Assembly: GCA_031269995.1 (NCBI GenBank) | Contig: JAISYI010000022.1 | Location: 124,001-188,000 of the forward strand | Direction: 5' to 3' | From: Holosporaceae bacterium | Lineage (GTDB): Bacteria; Pseudomonadota; Alphaproteobacteria; UBA3830 | DNA: 64,000 nt | In this document: positions 35,218 to 44,213 of the stretch, piece by piece | Layout: the number at the start of each line of letters is the position of its first letter | How positions within the stretch are numbered: the first letter of the stretch is position 1 | Program-made: the position numbers and the translations under genes | Notes under the pieces: model-generated | Told to the model about the DNA's origin: nothing | Seen by the model: the letters and a program-made list of their open reading frames with translations, nothing else | The model's database searches: none

Positions 35218-36261
35218 TTACGCGAAGGAATCCTTTATGATCGCGGCTTTTATGAGACCTCCCCCAAGCAGCATCTCTCCGGCGTAGAAAACGCAGTGCT
35301 GTCCTGACGCGACCCCATACTCCGGAGATTCTAGCTCAACACTGTATTCACCGTCGTTTTTCACAATTTTCGCTGGATTTTTCGGACTGATAGATCGGAT
35401 TTTCACTTCGCAGTTTCCAAGATATTCTTCATTGAGAAATTTCACGTCTTCTAGGAGGATTTTATCCACTCCAACACCATTCTTGTCGGAAATTATTACC
35501 CTATTCCGATCGACGTCTATTCCGCAGACGAAAAATGGCCCACCGGAAAGACCAAGACCCTTACGCTGCCCTATGGTGTAATTGATAGTTCCAGGATGTT
35601 TCCCAACGATATTGCCATGGATGTCGACAATATCACCGACAACAAATGATCTCGCTGAATAGTGTTTTATAAACGATGCATAATCTCCCTCCGCGAGAAA
35701 ACAGATATCCTGGCTTTCCGGCTGCTCTGCCACGTGAATCCCAAACCTGCGCGCTAGTTCTCTGGTGCGGATCTTAGAATGTCCCCCCAATGGGAATTCG
35801 GCAAGTTTCAGAATCTCTCTATCCACCCCATAGAGAAAGTAGCTCTGATCCTTTTTTCGTTCAGCTGCCTGAAATAGCTCGACCCTCCCGCCAGATTTCC
35901 GAAGCTGCACGTAATGGCCTGTCGCCAGCGCGTCTGCGTTGTATTTTATTCGAAAATCATCTAAGTATTTAAATTTTATGAACTTATTGCACATAACGCA
36001 TGGATTCGGCGTAATTCCCACTTCGTAGGATTCAATGAAGTAATCCATAACGAACTTTTTGAATTCCGCAATACAATCCAACACCTCATGGTCTATCTGA
36101 AGATAATCCGCCACTCGTCGCGCATTATCAATAGCTGCCCGCGATTTTGTAGATTCAAACATCTTGAACGTACAGCCGACGACCTCATATCCCTTCTCTT
36201 TCATGAGAGCCGCAGTCGTCGAACTATCGACTCCGCCGGACATGCCCACTACACATTTCAT
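35218..36261 (-). CDS. mnmA: tRNA-specific 2-thiouridylase
   Basis: Adds sulfur to C2 of U34 in tRNAs for Lys, Glu and Gln. The 347 residues have the PP-loop SGGVDSS at 8-14, the first catalytic Cys region NPCVMCN (Cys88 and Cys91) and the second Cys187 in SQDICFLAEGDY. The central domain has GQRKGLGLSGGPFFV. It lies just downstream of the adrenodoxin-type ferredoxin gene on the same strand, which may help in sulfur or redox supply. Confidence 0.97.
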   Translation of the reverse strand: MKCVVGMSGGVDSSTTAALMKEKGYEVVGCTFKMFESTKSRAAIDNARRVADYLQIDHEVLDCIAEFKKFVMDYFIESYEVGITPNPCVMCNKFIKFKYLDDFRIKYNADALATGHYVQLRKSGGRVELFQAAERKKDQSYFLYGVDREILKLAEFPLGGHSKIRTRELARRFGIHVAEQPESQDICFLAEGDYASFIKHYSARSFVVGDIVDIHGNIVGKHPGTINYTIGQRKGLGLSGGPFFVCGIDVDRNRVIISDKNGVGVDKILLEDVKFLNEEYLGNCEVKIRSISPKNPAKIVKNDGEYSVELESPEYGVASGQHCVFYAGEMLLGGGLIKAAIIKDSFA

Positions 36262-36375
36262 ATTGTTATCCTACTCTCTGTTATTCTCGGCACCACAAAA
36301 TGAGCAAACCGAATTCATGCAAACTTACGCGCGCTGCACCTCCGCGATGTACCTGCGCTCTCAAACAATAAGCGG

Positions 36376-36675
36376 CTAAACAATTTTAATACGCAGCCCA
36401 TTCAGAGACTCATCGAGGACCAATTGGCAGGCCAGTCGTGATTTAGTAGTCACCCCGCTGGATCTGTCCATGGCATCCTCTTCCACATCTGAAATCGGCG
36501 GAAGCTTGTCAAGAAAATTCTCGATGACCACATGACATCCCCCGCAAACTCCGAACCCTTCGCAGGTTCCATGCAGAGGCAAATGATTCTCTTCAGCAAC
36601 TTGTAATACCGTCTGTTTTTCCGAAAAAGACACTCTTTTTTCTCTACCATCTCTCTCGATAAACACCACTTCCAT
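36376..36675 (-). CDS. fdx: Adrenodoxin-type [2Fe-2S] ferredoxin
   Basis: Small electron carrier. The ATG at 36675 is preceded by a strong G-rich Shine-Dalgarno (AGGGGGAGGGGGAAGC), giving 99 residues; a longer frame to 36729 is not needed. The cluster ligands are the Cys of TCEGFGVCGGC (three Cys) and a fourth in RLACQL, as in the ferredoxins that serve Fe-S cluster assembly. The acidic segment LPPISDVEEDAMD is typical of adrenodoxin-like proteins. Confidence 0.93.
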   Translation of the reverse strand: MEVVFIERDGREKRVSFSEKQTVLQVAEENHLPLHGTCEGFGVCGGCHVVIENFLDKLPPISDVEEDAMDRSSGVTTKSRLACQLVLDESLNGLRIKIV

Positions 36676-36808
36676 GCTTCCCCCTCCCCCTAAACAGATT
36701 TCGGTATACTTAAATAAGCCATGGGTCAAATCACCTACTTTAGTCTAGCGAATGTATACCTAAATCTATAAAACCGCTCAAACAACAACATTTTATAATT
36801 TCACCTGC

Positions 36809-37408
36809 CTACTCAGATTTTATTTCGTAGAGATACCAGCGAGAATCCGCAGACTGCTGCTTCCTTGAGAAAGACCAGACTTCAGTGTGCATTTCCACGA
36901 AATCCGCATTTCCTTCTATAATTGAACCATCCTTCGACTTCAACACATTGCTCTGCTCCGTATCAAATCTTACCGTAACGAACAGGTCCTCATCCGTCAA
37001 ATTTGTTTCAACAATCGTGCTGTCTATAAATCTCATGAGTATTCCCTCAAGGATCTCTCCACGCTTTTTTCTATCTTCTATGGCCATCGAAAAGGCATGA
37101 AAAAGTCGTGGAGACAGTAAAGTTTTCAGAGTCTTAAGGTCGCCAGTGGAATAGCTGGAAAAAATAATTTCAAAAGCCTTCCTAGCCTTCTCCAGAAAAT
37201 CCTTCTCACAAAACGTCGGATAGATCTTTTTAATCTTCGTAATGTGCGGCTCTTCCTGAGACTGCGTCGCCTCCTCCACCGTGTTTTGAGCTGACAGATC
37301 GTATAAATTCTCTTTCTCGATACGGAACCCTAGGCGCAGGCCAAGAATATCGTTCAATTTTATCAAAAGAAAAAAAGTAATGAGAACAAACAGAATAACC
37401 ACGACCAT
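36809..37408 (-). CDS. Tim44-like domain protein
   Basis: Alphaproteobacterial relative of mitochondrial Tim44. The N-terminus is a membrane segment (MVVVILFVLITFFLLIKLND). A linker follows, then a Tim44-like domain from about residue 75 (FLEKARKAFEIIFSSYSTGD, then LKTLLSPRLFHAF, ending in W-Y-L-Y-E-I). 199 residues. Related proteins in Caulobacter are inner-membrane-associated and linked to protein biogenesis; the function here is inferred. It lies between the ferredoxin gene and dcd, all on the minus strand. Confidence 0.85.
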   Translation of the reverse strand: MVVVILFVLITFFLLIKLNDILGLRLGFRIEKENLYDLSAQNTVEEATQSQEEPHITKIKKIYPTFCEKDFLEKARKAFEIIFSSYSTGDLKTLKTLLSPRLFHAFSMAIEDRKKRGEILEGILMRFIDSTIVETNLTDEDLFVTVRFDTEQSNVLKSKDGSIIEGNADFVEMHTEVWSFSRKQQSADSRWYLYEIKSE

Positions 37409-37429
37409 TTTCCTTTGCTTTTTTCTCCG

Positions 37430-37993
37430 CTAGCTCTCGTTTTCGCATATCTTTGGGAGGGTAACACCACATTGCCCCATGTACTTCCCTCCCCTGTCTT
37501 TATAAGACATTTCGCAAACTTCGTCTATTTGAAAAAAAAGAAACTGGCAAGCCCCCTCATTTGCATAGATCTTCGCTGGCAGCTGAGTGGTGTTGGAAAA
37601 TTCCAATGTCACATGTCCTTCCCATTCTGGCTCTAGTGGTGTGACATTGACGATTATTCCGCAACGAGCATATGTGGACTTCCCTACGCACAGCACAAAG
37701 ATATCCTTCGGGATCCTAAAATACTCTACGGTGCGCGCTAAAGTGAAACTGTTTGGCGGAATGATGCAGCAGTGGGTCCTCCGATCGACAAAACTGCTGT
37801 CTGAAAAATTCTTCGGATCGACAATGGCATTGTCGACATTGGTAAAAATCTTGAATTCATCGGCCACACGGGCATCGTATCCATAGGATGACACTCCATA
37901 GGAGACGATTCCTCTTTGAACTAACCTATCCGCAAAGGGGCGTATCATGTCCTTTTCCTGGACAAGCTTCTTGATCTGCCTGTCACAGAGCAT
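37430..37993 (-). CDS. dcd: dCTP deaminase
   Basis: Converts dCTP to dUTP, supplying dUMP for thymidylate synthesis. The 187 residues begin [10 protein letters not shown] and show [10 protein letters not shown], the substrate-loop GKSTYARCG, and the catalytic Glu in the [14 protein letters not shown] segment. The C-terminal GACQFLFFQ strand and [12 protein letters not shown] ending are typical. It lies 21 bases upstream of the Tim44-like gene and 15 bases downstream of trcR. Confidence 0.96.
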   Translation of the reverse strand: MLCDRQIKKLVQEKDMIRPFADRLVQRGIVSYGVSSYGYDARVADEFKIFTNVDNAIVDPKNFSDSSFVDRRTHCCIIPPNSFTLARTVEYFRIPKDIFVLCVGKSTYARCGIIVNVTPLEPEWEGHVTLEFSNTTQLPAKIYANEGACQFLFFQIDEVCEMSYKDRGGKYMGQCGVTLPKICENES

Positions 37994-38008
37994 GACGTCC
38001 GCCCCACG

Positions 38009-38581
38009 TCATTGGACACATCCTTCACCTACGCTCGTAGGTTCGGCAGTTTCGCTCTTCTTAGCGTGCAGAGATGTTACCACAGCATCCAATTCCGTTT
38101 GGGAGCAAAACCCAAGCAGAACAGGATCCCGTGGATGTATGTCATTAATCTTCGCGTATGTCCTGTTGCGAATGGCAGTAACCGTTGGTTTCGTCGTAGA
38201 CAGCAAAGAGCAAATCTTTGCATCAGGTATATCAGGATAGAACTTTAGCAGCCAAGCAATAGCATCCGGCCTGTCTCGCCTCTTTAGCAGCGGAGTGTAT
38301 TTTTTCTCGCTGCCTTTACGCTTTCGTGCCAGAAAAAATTTCGGTGCAGCAAGCGCCAACTCAGCAGTTGAATCAACAGAGCAGCGATCTATCTCCTCCT
38401 GTGTCAATTGGCCGAGTTTTATTGGATCAACGCCGATCATGCCAACAGAAACTTGCTCATCGGCAAGAGCTTGCACCTCCAACGGATGTAACCCACAAAA
38501 CTTCGCTATTTGCTCAAACGTAAGAGCGGTATTCTCCACAAGCCAGACCGCAATTCCCTGCGGCATAATCGGATGCGCCAT
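38009..38581 (-). CDS. trcR: DUF1013 / TrcR cell-cycle transcriptional regulator
   Basis: A 190-residue protein almost confined to alphaproteobacteria. Family features are MPQGIAVWLVENTALTFEQIA at the start (shown in parts: PQGIAVWLVENT, LTFEQIAKFCGLHPLEVQ), then PDAIAWLLKFYPDIPDAKIC and TKPTVTAIRNRTY, which form two helix-turn-helix-like units. The relative in Caulobacter, TrcR, is associated with RNA polymerase and cell-cycle promoters. It is the first gene of the minus-strand group dcd, Tim44-like, fdx. Confidence 0.88.
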   Translation of the reverse strand: MAHPIMPQGIAVWLVENTALTFEQIAKFCGLHPLEVQALADEQVSVGMIGVDPIKLGQLTQEEIDRCSVDSTAELALAAPKFFLARKRKGSEKKYTPLLKRRDRPDAIAWLLKFYPDIPDAKICSLLSTTKPTVTAIRNRTYAKINDIHPRDPVLLGFCSQTELDAVVTSLHAKKSETAEPTSVGEGCVQ

Positions 38582-38721
38582 GGCTGACTCCCAAAACGTT
38601 TTGCTGGATTCTACACCGTCCTGGAAGAAATCTCAACGATTCGCGATAACCAATAAGAAATGCATACACAATTTTTTAACGGTCATAAGATATCGTATCC
38701 AAAACGTTATGGATTTAAAAG

Positions 38722-39318
38722 ATGAGAAAAGTTATTTGGGTATTATTTTTGCTGTGCTTTGAGGCATCAGCTGTTCCTATCGCCACTCTGGGTTTGGCAG
38801 TATCCGCAGTAGGTATTTCTGGCGTTGGTGACAAAATTAAAGATCTGTTTACCTCGAAGGAAAACATATCGCTAAAAAAGATTGTTATCGTAACGAAAGA
38901 TTATACCAATAACGGAAGCGCTGTTAGAGTTTATTTGATATTCGTTTACCAAGACTTTCTAGTTGAAGAACTCAAGAAAATGTCTGCAAAGGATACCATA
39001 AGCAACCTAGAACAGTTGGCAAAAGATCACCCAGATGGGCTGCATGTGTTACAATGGGAACTTACAGCCAAAAACAGAACGAGCCCGGAATATTCCGTGG
39101 AATATCCCCCAGAAGCTAAAGTGAGCTTTGTTGTTGTCACCTACTCTCCTACCGCAGAGAAACAGTCACTTTCTCCCAGGATAAAACGCGCAATATTTAG
39201 GCTTGGAAAATCAAGTACAGAGGTGACAGACATGGATGCCTCCAAAACAAAACCAAAGACCGAGCAGCCAACTCCTCCTAAACCAAATGTAAAAAATATG
39301 ACAGAAAGCAAGTCCTAG
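38722..39318 (+). CDS. Secreted protein of unknown function
   Basis: A 198-residue protein beginning with a signal peptide (MRKVIWVLFLLCFEASA). A Gly/Ala/Val-rich segment follows (ATLGLAVSAVGISGVGDKIK), then a beta-rich domain (VRVYLIFVYQ) and a Lys/Pro/Thr-rich low-complexity tail of about 35 residues that may be disordered. No lipobox Cys is present at the signal cleavage site. I do not recognise the family. It stands alone between the divergent trcR gene and typA. Confidence 0.65.
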   Translation: MRKVIWVLFLLCFEASAVPIATLGLAVSAVGISGVGDKIKDLFTSKENISLKKIVIVTKDYTNNGSAVRVYLIFVYQDFLVEELKKMSAKDTISNLEQLAKDHPDGLHVLQWELTAKNRTSPEYSVEYPPEAKVSFVVVTYSPTAEKQSLSPRIKRAIFRLGKSSTEVTDMDASKTKPKTEQPTPPKPNVKNMTESKS

Positions 39319-39424
39319 GTGTACTGCATAATGCGATAGGTTTAAAAAAGCTCTTGGCGCAGAAAAATCCCATATTTTCCATGCTTCGCCATTTTTATTT
39401 GACAATCCCTGAAATCTGTAACAA

Positions 39425-39453
39425 TTGCAAAATTGAGGACTGTATGCTATACT
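39425..39453 (+). promoter_or_regulatory. Probable typA promoter
   Basis: TTGCAA (39425-39430) and TATACT (39448-39453) are separated by exactly 17 bases, and TG at 39445-39446 adds an extended -10. The expected transcription start is near 39460, followed by GGAG (39468-39471) and the TTG start at 39478. This is the best sigma-70-like match I noticed. Confidence 0.5.
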
Positions 39454-39477
39454 TATTTCTTAATCTCGGAGAAAAAA

Positions 39478-41301
39478 TTGTCTAAAGAACTCAGAAACCT
39501 GGCTATCATAGCCCACGTGGACCATGGCAAGACGACTCTTGTAGATGCAATGTTCAAGCAGAGCGGGCTGTTTCGTGATAATCAGCAGATGGAAACCTGC
39601 GCCATGGATTACAATGATCTGGAAAGGGAACGCGGCATAACGATCCTTGCAAAATGCACGAGTTTTACCTGGAATAATGTGAAACTAAACATCGTAGACA
39701 CCCCCGGACACGCAGATTTCGGAGGCGAGGTGGAGCGCATCCTTAGCATGGTAGAGGGAGTCCTTTTGCTGGTTGATTCCTCAGAGGGTCCTATGCCGCA
39801 GACCAAATTCGTTCTAACCAAGGCTCTGGCACTAGGGCAGAGACCGATCGTCGTGATAAATAAAGTAGATAAACCTGACGCTCGTGCAGAGGAGGTAATA
39901 AATGAGATATTTGACCTATTTGCAGCGCTCGGAGCCTCTGAAGAGCAATTAGATTTTCCCATTATCTACGCATCCGGGAGAAACGGGTGGGCAGTCAGAA
40001 GCATGACTGACGAGCATAGAGATCTAACGCCTCTGCTTGAGACGATCGTCGCCCATATCTCCCCTCCACAGATCGATATGAATGCTCCATTTCAGATGCT
40101 TGCCACCATGTTGGACTATGACCAGTATGTGGGACGAGTCCTGACAGGAAAGATTATGAGTGGAGCTGCATCTATTAATAGTTCCGTGCACGCAATCCGT
40201 GAGGGAAAAGGGATTGTGGAAAGGGCAAGACTTACGAAGCTGCTCTCTTTCGAAGGACTAAAGCGTATTCCAATTGAGTGCGTAGAATGCGGAGACATAG
40301 TGGCCATCGCCGGGTTACAAATCGCTACAGTGGCTGATACCATAGCTTCCACTGAGATTACCACACCATTGAAGTCTATTTCCGTCGATCCGCCGACCCT
40401 ATCGATGGTATTTTCTATAAATGATTCTCCGCTGGGCGGGCAGGATGGAAAGAAGCTCACCTCTCGTATGATCTGGGACAGACTACAAAAAGAAGCGGAA
40501 GGTAATATTTCTATCTCCGTGACAAGAACCGACGAACAGGACTCCTTCGAAGTGGCTGGACGAGGGGAACTCCAGCTAGGTATCCTGATAGAAACAATGC
40601 GTAGAGAGGGATTTGAACTCTCTATCAGCCGTCCCCACGTTCTATACAGGACGGACGAGATCACTGGCAAGAAACTGGAGCCGATGGAGGAGCTGTATAT
40701 CGATCTGGATGAAGAATTTGTCGGCATCGTAGTTGAAAAAATCACTTTGCGAAAAGGATCTCTGCTAGATATGCGCCCCTCTGGGGTTGGAAAAACTAGG
40801 TTGAAATTTTTAATTCCGACCAGAGGACTAATCGGATATCACTGCGAGTTTCTCACCGATACCCGCGGCAGTGGCGTTATGAATAGATCCTTCAGCGGAT
40901 ATGAACCTCATAAAGGACCGATCGAGGGGCGATCGAAGGGGGTATTGGTGTCGAATTCCGCCGGAAACGCAGTTCCCTACGCGCTATATTTTCTGGAGGA
41001 ACGTGGCACGCTTTTCGTGAGTCCTGGAGATCCGCTCTATGAAGGCATGATCATCGGAGAACATTGCAAGAGCAACGAATTGGACGTGAATCCTACGAAA
41101 ACAAAACAGCTGAGTAACATGCGCGCGGCAGGAAAGGATGAAAACATCAAACTATCTCCGCCGCGGGCTATTTCTTTGGAGCAGGCATTGTCATATATTC
41201 AGGATGATGAACTGGTCGAGGTAACGCCAAAGGCTTTCCGGCTGAGAAAAAAATATCTTGATCAGATTACTCGTAAGAAAATGAGTAGACTAACCGAATG
41301 A
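39478..41301 (+). CDS. typA: Translational GTPase TypA/BipA
   Basis: Ribosome-binding GTPase important for ribosome assembly and stress growth. The TTG at 39478, with GGAG 6 bases upstream, gives 607 residues, the usual length. The protein then starts SKELRNLAIIAHVDHGKTTL, containing the P-loop; switch and G motifs are RGITILAK, VDTPGHADFGGEVER and NKVDKPDA. The EF-G-like C-terminal domains end in the TypA-specific part (VSNSAGNAVPYAL and the ELVEVTPKAFRLRKKYL ending). Its stop overlaps the ampG start by ATGA. Confidence 0.96.
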   Translation: MSKELRNLAIIAHVDHGKTTLVDAMFKQSGLFRDNQQMETCAMDYNDLERERGITILAKCTSFTWNNVKLNIVDTPGHADFGGEVERILSMVEGVLLLVDSSEGPMPQTKFVLTKALALGQRPIVVINKVDKPDARAEEVINEIFDLFAALGASEEQLDFPIIYASGRNGWAVRSMTDEHRDLTPLLETIVAHISPPQIDMNAPFQMLATMLDYDQYVGRVLTGKIMSGAASINSSVHAIREGKGIVERARLTKLLSFEGLKRIPIECVECGDIVAIAGLQIATVADTIASTEITTPLKSISVDPPTLSMVFSINDSPLGGQDGKKLTSRMIWDRLQKEAEGNISISVTRTDEQDSFEVAGRGELQLGILIETMRREGFELSISRPHVLYRTDEITGKKLEPMEELYIDLDEEFVGIVVEKITLRKGSLLDMRPSGVGKTRLKFLIPTRGLIGYHCEFLTDTRGSGVMNRSFSGYEPHKGPIEGRSKGVLVSNSAGNAVPYALYFLEERGTLFVSPGDPLYEGMIIGEHCKSNELDVNPTKTKQLSNMRAAGKDENIKLSPPRAISLEQALSYIQDDELVEVTPKAFRLRKKYLDQITRKKMSRLTE

Positions 41302-42638
41302 AGCCACTGGCAGTTGTTGGTGATTTAGTAAAAACCTACTTTCGGGCTGGTATCTTAGATAGATTTTTTGTCGGATTCACCTGTGGTGTACCATTCCTTC
41401 TTAGATTGACTATTCTAGATCTGTGGTTGAAGGAATGCGGGGTATCGAACACGACGATAGGATTCTTTACTCTCCTACAATGGCCGTTTGCATTGAAGTT
41501 TTTGTGGGCACCATTCATTGAAAAGATGGATTTCCCGATTTTATCCAGAATGCTAGGAAGACGTCGAGGCTGGGCGGTAGCAAGTCAGCTACTGCTCTTC
41601 ACAGGACTATCGGGGATGGCGGCAGCGACTCCGCAGACTAGTCTGATATATCTCATGGCCTGCGTCTCCGTTGTGGCCTTCGCGGACGGTTGCCAGGACA
41701 TGTCCCTCTACGCCTATCAGGTGGACGGGGCCAGAGTGAAAACTCTGGGCCCTATCGCAGGATTGTTCATATTTGGCTACAAAACGGGAATGTTCTTTTC
41801 CAAAAGCGTTACACTCTATCTGGCGCACTATTTTGGCTGGAATTTTGCCTATGCCGCAATGGCTTTTTCTGTTTTTCTAAGCACCATTTATATTTTTTGT
41901 GTTGACGAGCCAGCAGTGCGCAGAACGGCGGAATCTGGTCGCATCAGCAAAATGGTTGAATCCTATAAAAAGAGAGAAACTTCCCAATTCAAATTTATTA
42001 GGTTGATCAAAGAGACCATTTTTGGATGCCTGATCTGCCCGTTCAGAATATTTTTAAAACGCAGGGATTGGCTTCAAACGATCGTTGTAATCATGTTGTA
42101 CAGAGCCGGAGATCGTATGGTTCAGAAGATGGCGAAGCCATTCTACTTCGACGTGGGATTTTCAAAACTTGATATCGCAAACGTCGTCCAGGTATTCGGA
42201 ACAATCGCAGCGTTAATTGGTGGAATCGTCGGAGGATACCTAATAAAGAGGCTGGGAATAAAACGATCGATGTACTTAGCTGGGATTATCCATGCCATAG
42301 GCTGCCTAGGCTATGCAGCACTCTCTTATGCAGGGCACAACCTACCGATGTTCTATCTAACAGTATTCATTGAGAGTGTGACGGGAGGGGCCATTGCCAC
42401 AGCATTTCTGGCTTTCCTATACAGCCTCTGTAACAGTGACTACGGAGCGACGCAGTACGCTCTGCTCTGGGCATTCTACGAAGTTGGAGGAACGCTGTGT
42501 CGTACCGTATCTGGACTACTGGCCGATACATTGGGATGGACGAATTTTTTTCTAATAATTCCGATCACATTCCTTCCAAGCCTCATTACGCTCCGAGGCA
42601 CGATTACGCAGAAACACCCGCCAGGATTGTCACAGTAG
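41298..42638 (+). CDS. ampG: AmpG-like muropeptide permease
   Basis: Major facilitator transporter of 446 residues, expected to import anhydro-muropeptides for peptidoglycan recycling. It has about 12 membrane segments, the AmpG-like start (CGVPFLLRLTILDLWLKECGV), FALKFLWAPFIEKMDFP, and DGCQDMSLYAYQVDGAR, where the QD pair is conserved in AmpG. The central loop (residues about 200-260) is long and basic. It is the more canonical of the two AmpG-like genes in the window. It is coupled to typA by ATGA and followed by a 201-base gap before glmU. Confidence 0.88.
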   Translation: MKPLAVVGDLVKTYFRAGILDRFFVGFTCGVPFLLRLTILDLWLKECGVSNTTIGFFTLLQWPFALKFLWAPFIEKMDFPILSRMLGRRRGWAVASQLLLFTGLSGMAAATPQTSLIYLMACVSVVAFADGCQDMSLYAYQVDGARVKTLGPIAGLFIFGYKTGMFFSKSVTLYLAHYFGWNFAYAAMAFSVFLSTIYIFCVDEPAVRRTAESGRISKMVESYKKRETSQFKFIRLIKETIFGCLICPFRIFLKRRDWLQTIVVIMLYRAGDRMVQKMAKPFYFDVGFSKLDIANVVQVFGTIAALIGGIVGGYLIKRLGIKRSMYLAGIIHAIGCLGYAALSYAGHNLPMFYLTVFIESVTGGAIATAFLAFLYSLCNSDYGATQYALLWAFYEVGGTLCRTVSGLLADTLGWTNFFLIIPITFLPSLITLRGTITQKHPPGLSQ

Positions 42639-42839
42639 CCCCAGTAGGTACCTCTGCACAAAAGGAGATAGCAGTAGCAACATATAAAACTCTGCATGGC
42701 AGAAAATCGTACACAAGCCCATCCTTTATTCCAATTTCCGTTTCCTTACCGTGGTAATTTTTCGAAAAACCACTATTATTGTAATCAGTGCATTAGAATA
42801 AGGCGAAGAAACGGTGATATTTTGGTTTCTGAGGAAAGA

Positions 42840-44213
42840 ATGGTGATCAATTCGGTCATTATTCTCGCAGCAGGCAATGGTTCAAGGCTGCAGTCAGATC
42901 TTCCGAAAGTTTTTCATAGAATTGGTGGATTGACACTATTGGACCATGTTGTAAAAGCGGCGCAGGAAATCAATCCGCAGGAGATCATTGCCGTTCTGAA
43001 TCAAAAGTTTTCACAGATGAAACTGGTGTATGAAGCTAATGTAAAAGTGGCCTGTCAGGAAACGCCAGAAGGCACAGCGCACGCGGTAAAATGCGGCATG
43101 GAGGTCCTTTCTACCACATTGCGCCCTTCGTCAAACAACGACGACGAATGGGTCTACATCCTCTACGGTGATATCCCTCTGATATCTGGAATGACTCTAA
43201 GAAAATTAGGAAAATCCGCGCAAAAATGCCGGCAAACAGCTGTCGTTGTGTTGGCGATGCAAGGCGACTCGGCCAATGAGCTAGGAAAGCTGGAGCCAAC
43301 AGACGAGGCAGGGATGATCAAAAGTATTATAGAATCAAAGGATGCTTCTTCAGAAAAAAAAACGGCATTTCTACCTCTCTGCAACGCCGGACTATTGATC
43401 AAAAGAAACGTTCTTGAGGAGTTAATAGGTCAGATAAAAGCAAGTCCGACAACCGGAGAATTCTACATCACTGAGATAGTCAGACTGGCCTATCAGGCAG
43501 GGCATGTATGCAGGTATTTTGAAGGAGATACGAAGGAGCTATTGGGAATCAATACCCGTGCAGAACTAGCACTTGCAGAAAAGTTGTTTCAAGAAAGGGA
43601 GCGAGAAAAGCATATGAATAATGGTGTGACTCTGCTCGCCCCGGAAACAGTTTTCTTCTCACATGATACGCGTTTAGAGCACGATGTCGTCGTCCATCCC
43701 TATGTCGTGTTTCTCGAAGGAGTTCGAGTCGAAAGTGGCGCACAGATCGGTCCTTTTTGCATGGTAGAGGGGGCAATAATCGGAAAGAACGTCTGTGTCG
43801 GCCCGTTTTCGCGACTGCGGGGAAAAACCGAGATTTTGGATGAAGCTAGAGTCGGGAATTTTGTAGAAATAAAGAACAGCATCGTTGGCGAGGGAGCGAA
43901 GGTCAGTCATCTGAGCTACATTGGAGACACAATTATTGGAGAGATGACAAACATTGGTGCAGGTACTATCACCTGCAACTACGATGGAGAGAAAAAGCAT
44001 CGTACTGTCATTGGGAAAAACGCGTTTATTGGATCCAACTCAGCCTTGGTGGCTCCAGTGGAAATAGGTGACACTGCCACAGTGGGAGCAGGAAGCGTCA
44101 TTGTAAAAAATGTCGAGAGAGGAGCTTTGGCACTCGCCCGCAGTCGGCAAAGGAATATCGTCGCTTGGAACGTTATTAGAGGCAGGAAAAGAAAAAAATG
44201 TGCGGTATCGTAG
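42840..44213 (+). CDS. glmU: Bifunctional UDP-GlcNAc pyrophosphorylase / GlcN-1-P acetyltransferase
   Basis: Makes UDP-GlcNAc, the precursor for LPS and peptidoglycan. The ATG at 42840 follows GAGGAAAG and gives 457 residues; an in-frame extension to 42696 is rejected. The N-terminal uridylyltransferase has ILAAGNGSRLQSDLPKV. The C-terminal left-handed beta-helix has hexapeptide repeats and the acetyltransferase region NFVEIKNS, IGAGTITCNYDG. It overlaps the glmS start by 16 bases, so two consecutive pathway enzymes are encoded together. Confidence 0.96.
   Translation: MVINSVIILAAGNGSRLQSDLPKVFHRIGGLTLLDHVVKAAQEINPQEIIAVLNQKFSQMKLVYEANVKVACQETPEGTAHAVKCGMEVLSTTLRPSSNNDDEWVYILYGDIPLISGMTLRKLGKSAQKCRQTAVVVLAMQGDSANELGKLEPTDEAGMIKSIIESKDASSEKKTAFLPLCNAGLLIKRNVLEELIGQIKASPTTGEFYITEIVRLAYQAGHVCRYFEGDTKELLGINTRAELALAEKLFQEREREKHMNNGVTLLAPETVFFSHDTRLEHDVVVHPYVVFLEGVRVESGAQIGPFCMVEGAIIGKNVCVGPFSRLRGKTEILDEARVGNFVEIKNSIVGEGAKVSHLSYIGDTIIGEMTNIGAGTITCNYDGEKKHRTVIGKNAFIGSNSALVAPVEIGDTATVGAGSVIVKNVERGALALARSRQRNIVAWNVIRGRKRKKCAVS

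Noticed and set aside
38295-38762. 155-codon plus-strand frame opposite trcR
   Set aside because: Antisense to a conserved alphaproteobacterial gene, with no family features.
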